64,000 nt of DNA from the NCBI GenBank assembly GCA_000328365.1, contig KB303655.1:94856-158855 (forward strand), read 5' to 3'. Below, one piece after another: positions 61,638-64,000 of the stretch (position 1 is the stretch's first letter; each line of letters starts with the position of its first letter). The notes below the pieces were generated by a model. That model did not search any database, was not told the DNA's origin, and saw only the letters and a list, made by a program, of their open reading frames with translations. This DNA is from Capitella teleta (taxonomy: Eukaryota; Annelida; Polychaeta; Capitellidae). The position numbers and the translations under genes are program-made.

Positions 61638-63931
61638 ATGGGTCGAACAATTCTCGCTGACAGTTCTTTGCAGAAGAAAATAGAAACATTTATTGAGCCT
61701 CAAATCGGCATTATCATTGGACAGGTGATGAAATGGGCAAACAATTCTTTCCATGCACTTATTATCGCTCACCCCTCTAATTCATTAATATTCTTAATTG
61801 ATTATTCACTAACTTCATTAAATCTCCTGACTGTTGATTGTAATGGCACGTTCGTTTTCAGTCCACAGCTGAAATTACATCTCAACAGAAATATGTGTTT
61901 GACACACCCCTTCAGGCTTCAGTTGCAAGCCTATATTTTAATTTTGGCTATTCCAATATAATATCCCCCCACAGACCATTCCCACATGGCTGAAACTAGG
62001 AATATTTCCTTTGTGTAAATTTCATTATAATGCTTCTGAGTACCTAACATAGATGCATGTACTTGCAGGTCAGTCTGCAGAAAGATTTTGCTGTGCACTT
62101 GATCCGGACCCCAGACAAGGAAGACGAGGACACATCTTTCAAAATTGATGCGGTGGATGACATATGGGTGGCTACTCACGCTCAACAGGTCAGCGACCTC
62201 TCTTGAGTTAAAGTTTCAAGCTAACATATAACACTTGGCAGGTGAAGCGCATGTTGCCTGGTGGCTTGGATATCATTGGCGTGTACGCTGCTGGCTCTCC
62301 AGACGTCATCAGTAATGCTCAGTATAAACTGAAAAGAGTAAGCTCAAATGTTGTACTCAATGCATATATTGACCTATCGTTATGATAATAGATTCTGTAT
62401 GCTGTTCACAAAGCTGTTTCAATGAATTCATCTGCTTCTGAAAGCCTGGAACTCTACACGCTGCTTGCCTGCACATTGACAAAGAAGTGAGTAGTGATAT
62501 TATGTAATTTTTCACTCGTTATGCAGTTTGTGTACTCAGGTTGACTTGTCGTACATTTGACGTCCTTGATAATAAAGTAAGTGATTCGTAGGACGTCTGA
62601 TTTATTATTTTTATTACAATTGTGTTGTTCCTTATCACAGGCTGCGGCCAACCCTGCTGAATGGAAACCTCAGAATGCCTCCGAACGCTGGCTCCAAGTC
62701 CAGACGCAGTTGGCTCTGGACGTATTGCTTCCAATTTCTCATGACAGTACAAGCACAGTACTGAAGAAACAGTTGCTGGTAGACTAATTTTTCTCCATCT
62801 TTGATTGCGTTTAACTGTACAACGTTTGCATAGATGGGACTGCAGCCGACTTTTGACAACATCAGAAACAGTTTAGGAACTGTTGACTCTCAAATGCTGA
62901 TGCCAGATCAGCTTCTCGATCCCCAGGGATCAACGAGTGAGCGGGCAAAGAAAGGGAAGAAGAAGCAAGTCCAGGAAGAATGGGAATCTCGGGTGTTCAA
63001 CGTGGATTTTTTCCAGCAGGTATGCGAGCATGATGTTGTTTTTAAGTCTTTGGTAATTAGGTTAAACAAAATTTTTCAGAGTTCGAAGGCAGTCGCATCA
63101 TCAGAGTTAATGAATTGTGATGCTAAGATCTGCATCAGAGGCATGGTGTACGGATGTGCTTACTTACACCGCAAAGCCACAGTCTCAGAAGCAATGAAGG
63201 TGAAATCAGAAAGAAAAAAAGATGACCTTTCTGAATAAATATTTTATTGAACAGGCGTTGAAATCTGATGTCATTGATAGCATAGTGGCACGTTGTGAGC
63301 TGCTTTGTGAAGATATCCTGCAGGCTGAAGAGGAACAGGGTAGGCGTAATATATCGATTGAGTTTCTATCAGATGTATGTATTACTCCGGCAGATCCGAG
63401 GGTGCTGTATGAGACTCCATTGCGACTCTTTGCCCCTTTGAGAGACAGCGGCTTGAATTTTTGTGATTATCTCTTTATCGATGAAGAAATCAGCAATTCT
63501 GTTGAGAGATTCAGAGACCTCGTTGATGTCATCGTCCGAGAGGATGAAATTGATGCTGATACCGAGCGTAAACCAGGTACAGATTTTTTTTTTTCAAAGT
63601 TGAAAAAAGAAAAGTTGTTCTTTTGGTTGAATGAAAAGAAGAAAAATACATTTTACTTAAAAAAATAGCCTTGAGTTTGATTTCTCTTATGCAGAGTCTG
63701 AAGATCTTGTGAAATCAAATCGCATTCCTGGGATTGAAGCTGAGTCCGGTTCAGATTCATCGGCCGCAAAAGGCAAACAAAACCCTCTTGCACTGGGCAT
63801 TGGTCAGTCAGGTCAATTGTATTTCCCTCAGAATGTCAACCGATGTGTTCTGGTTTCCAGGTCTCGCTTTGGGGGCGCTGGGTGCAGGGGTTCTCGCAGC
63901 TTCGACATATCTTTTCTTTGACCAAGATTGA
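61638..63931 (+). CDS. ODR4: ODR4 homologue, GPCR-trafficking factor at the ER, 11 exons
   Basis: Exons 61638-61724, 62069-62188, 62242-62337, 62392-62486, 62540-62576, 62641-62778, 62834-63019, 63080-63199, 63255-63576, 63695-63802, 63861-63931 sum to 1380 bases, 459 residues. ODR4 is needed for folding and ER exit of some G-protein-coupled receptors (shown in nematodes) and partners UFSP2 in animals. Seen: the start MGRTILADSSLQ, as in the human MGRTYIVEE; QVSLQKDFAVHLIRTP; THAQQVKRMLPGGLDIIGVY, matching the human HACQVSRMLPGGLLVLGVF; ADPRVLYETPLRLFAPL; and a C-terminal hydrophobic tail anchor (LALGALGAGVLAASTYLFF) before DQD. Exon ends are GT-AG throughout and in phase. Confidence 0.95.
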
Positions 63932-64000
63932 AAAATGAAAGCAAAAATTTGCAATTTAGTTTCAGGTGCTTAGAAGAGAGGAAATGTATGAGAGGCTATT

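Overview
This window is animal nuclear DNA: AT-rich, with intron-rich genes whose introns are often only 50-65 bases, GT-AG splicing and many small mobile-element relics. All recognised genes are metazoan housekeeping genes. Short introns, tRNA-derived SINEs, AAT-tailed LINE ends and hAT/pogo-type miniature elements point to an invertebrate, probably marine. I cannot settle the phylum. Two runs of 50 N are assembly gaps. Reading frames were joined by hand across introns; for nine of the ten genes the summed coding length is an exact multiple of three from ATG to stop, and kizuna lacks its first exon.

Layout, left to right: a C19orf47-like SAM-domain gene (minus, 727-2824); a repeat-rich gap with a tRNA-derived SINE flanked by a 14-base duplication; inositol-tetrakisphosphate 1-kinase ITPK1 (minus, 6565-12274); a LINE end and a tRNA-like relic; a kizuna (KIZ) centrosomal gene (minus, 14544-19085, first exon not found); a large inverted repeat and nested inverted-repeat elements; a membrane-anchored GH65 glucosidase of the PGGHG/ATHL1 type (minus, 21580-24937); a leucine-rich-repeat membrane protein with an LRRC58-like C-terminus (plus, 27194-29166); JKAMP (minus, 30819-32678) and MED17 (plus, 32982-36051) sharing a short divergent promoter; a PLA2G15/LCAT-type phospholipase (minus, 36187-39076), tail to tail with MED17; a classical calpain (minus, 43099-55192); fossil pieces of a virus-like DNA element (about 58650-60150); a LINE end; and ODR4 (plus, 61638-63931).

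The genes do not form one pathway. JKAMP and ODR4 act at the ER, PLA2G15 in lysosomes, PGGHG in collagen-sugar breakdown, ITPK1 in inositol phosphate synthesis, MED17 in transcription and KIZ at centrosomes. The most unusual content is: (1) the virus-like fossil, with a retroviral-type integrase remnant beside a remnant resembling the late transcription factor VLTF3 of large DNA viruses; (2) a calpain intron whose acceptor seems to be TG rather than AG, abutting a 16-base minisatellite; (3) a PGGHG with a type II membrane anchor and long stem; (4) several tidy miniature transposons with intact ends and target duplications.
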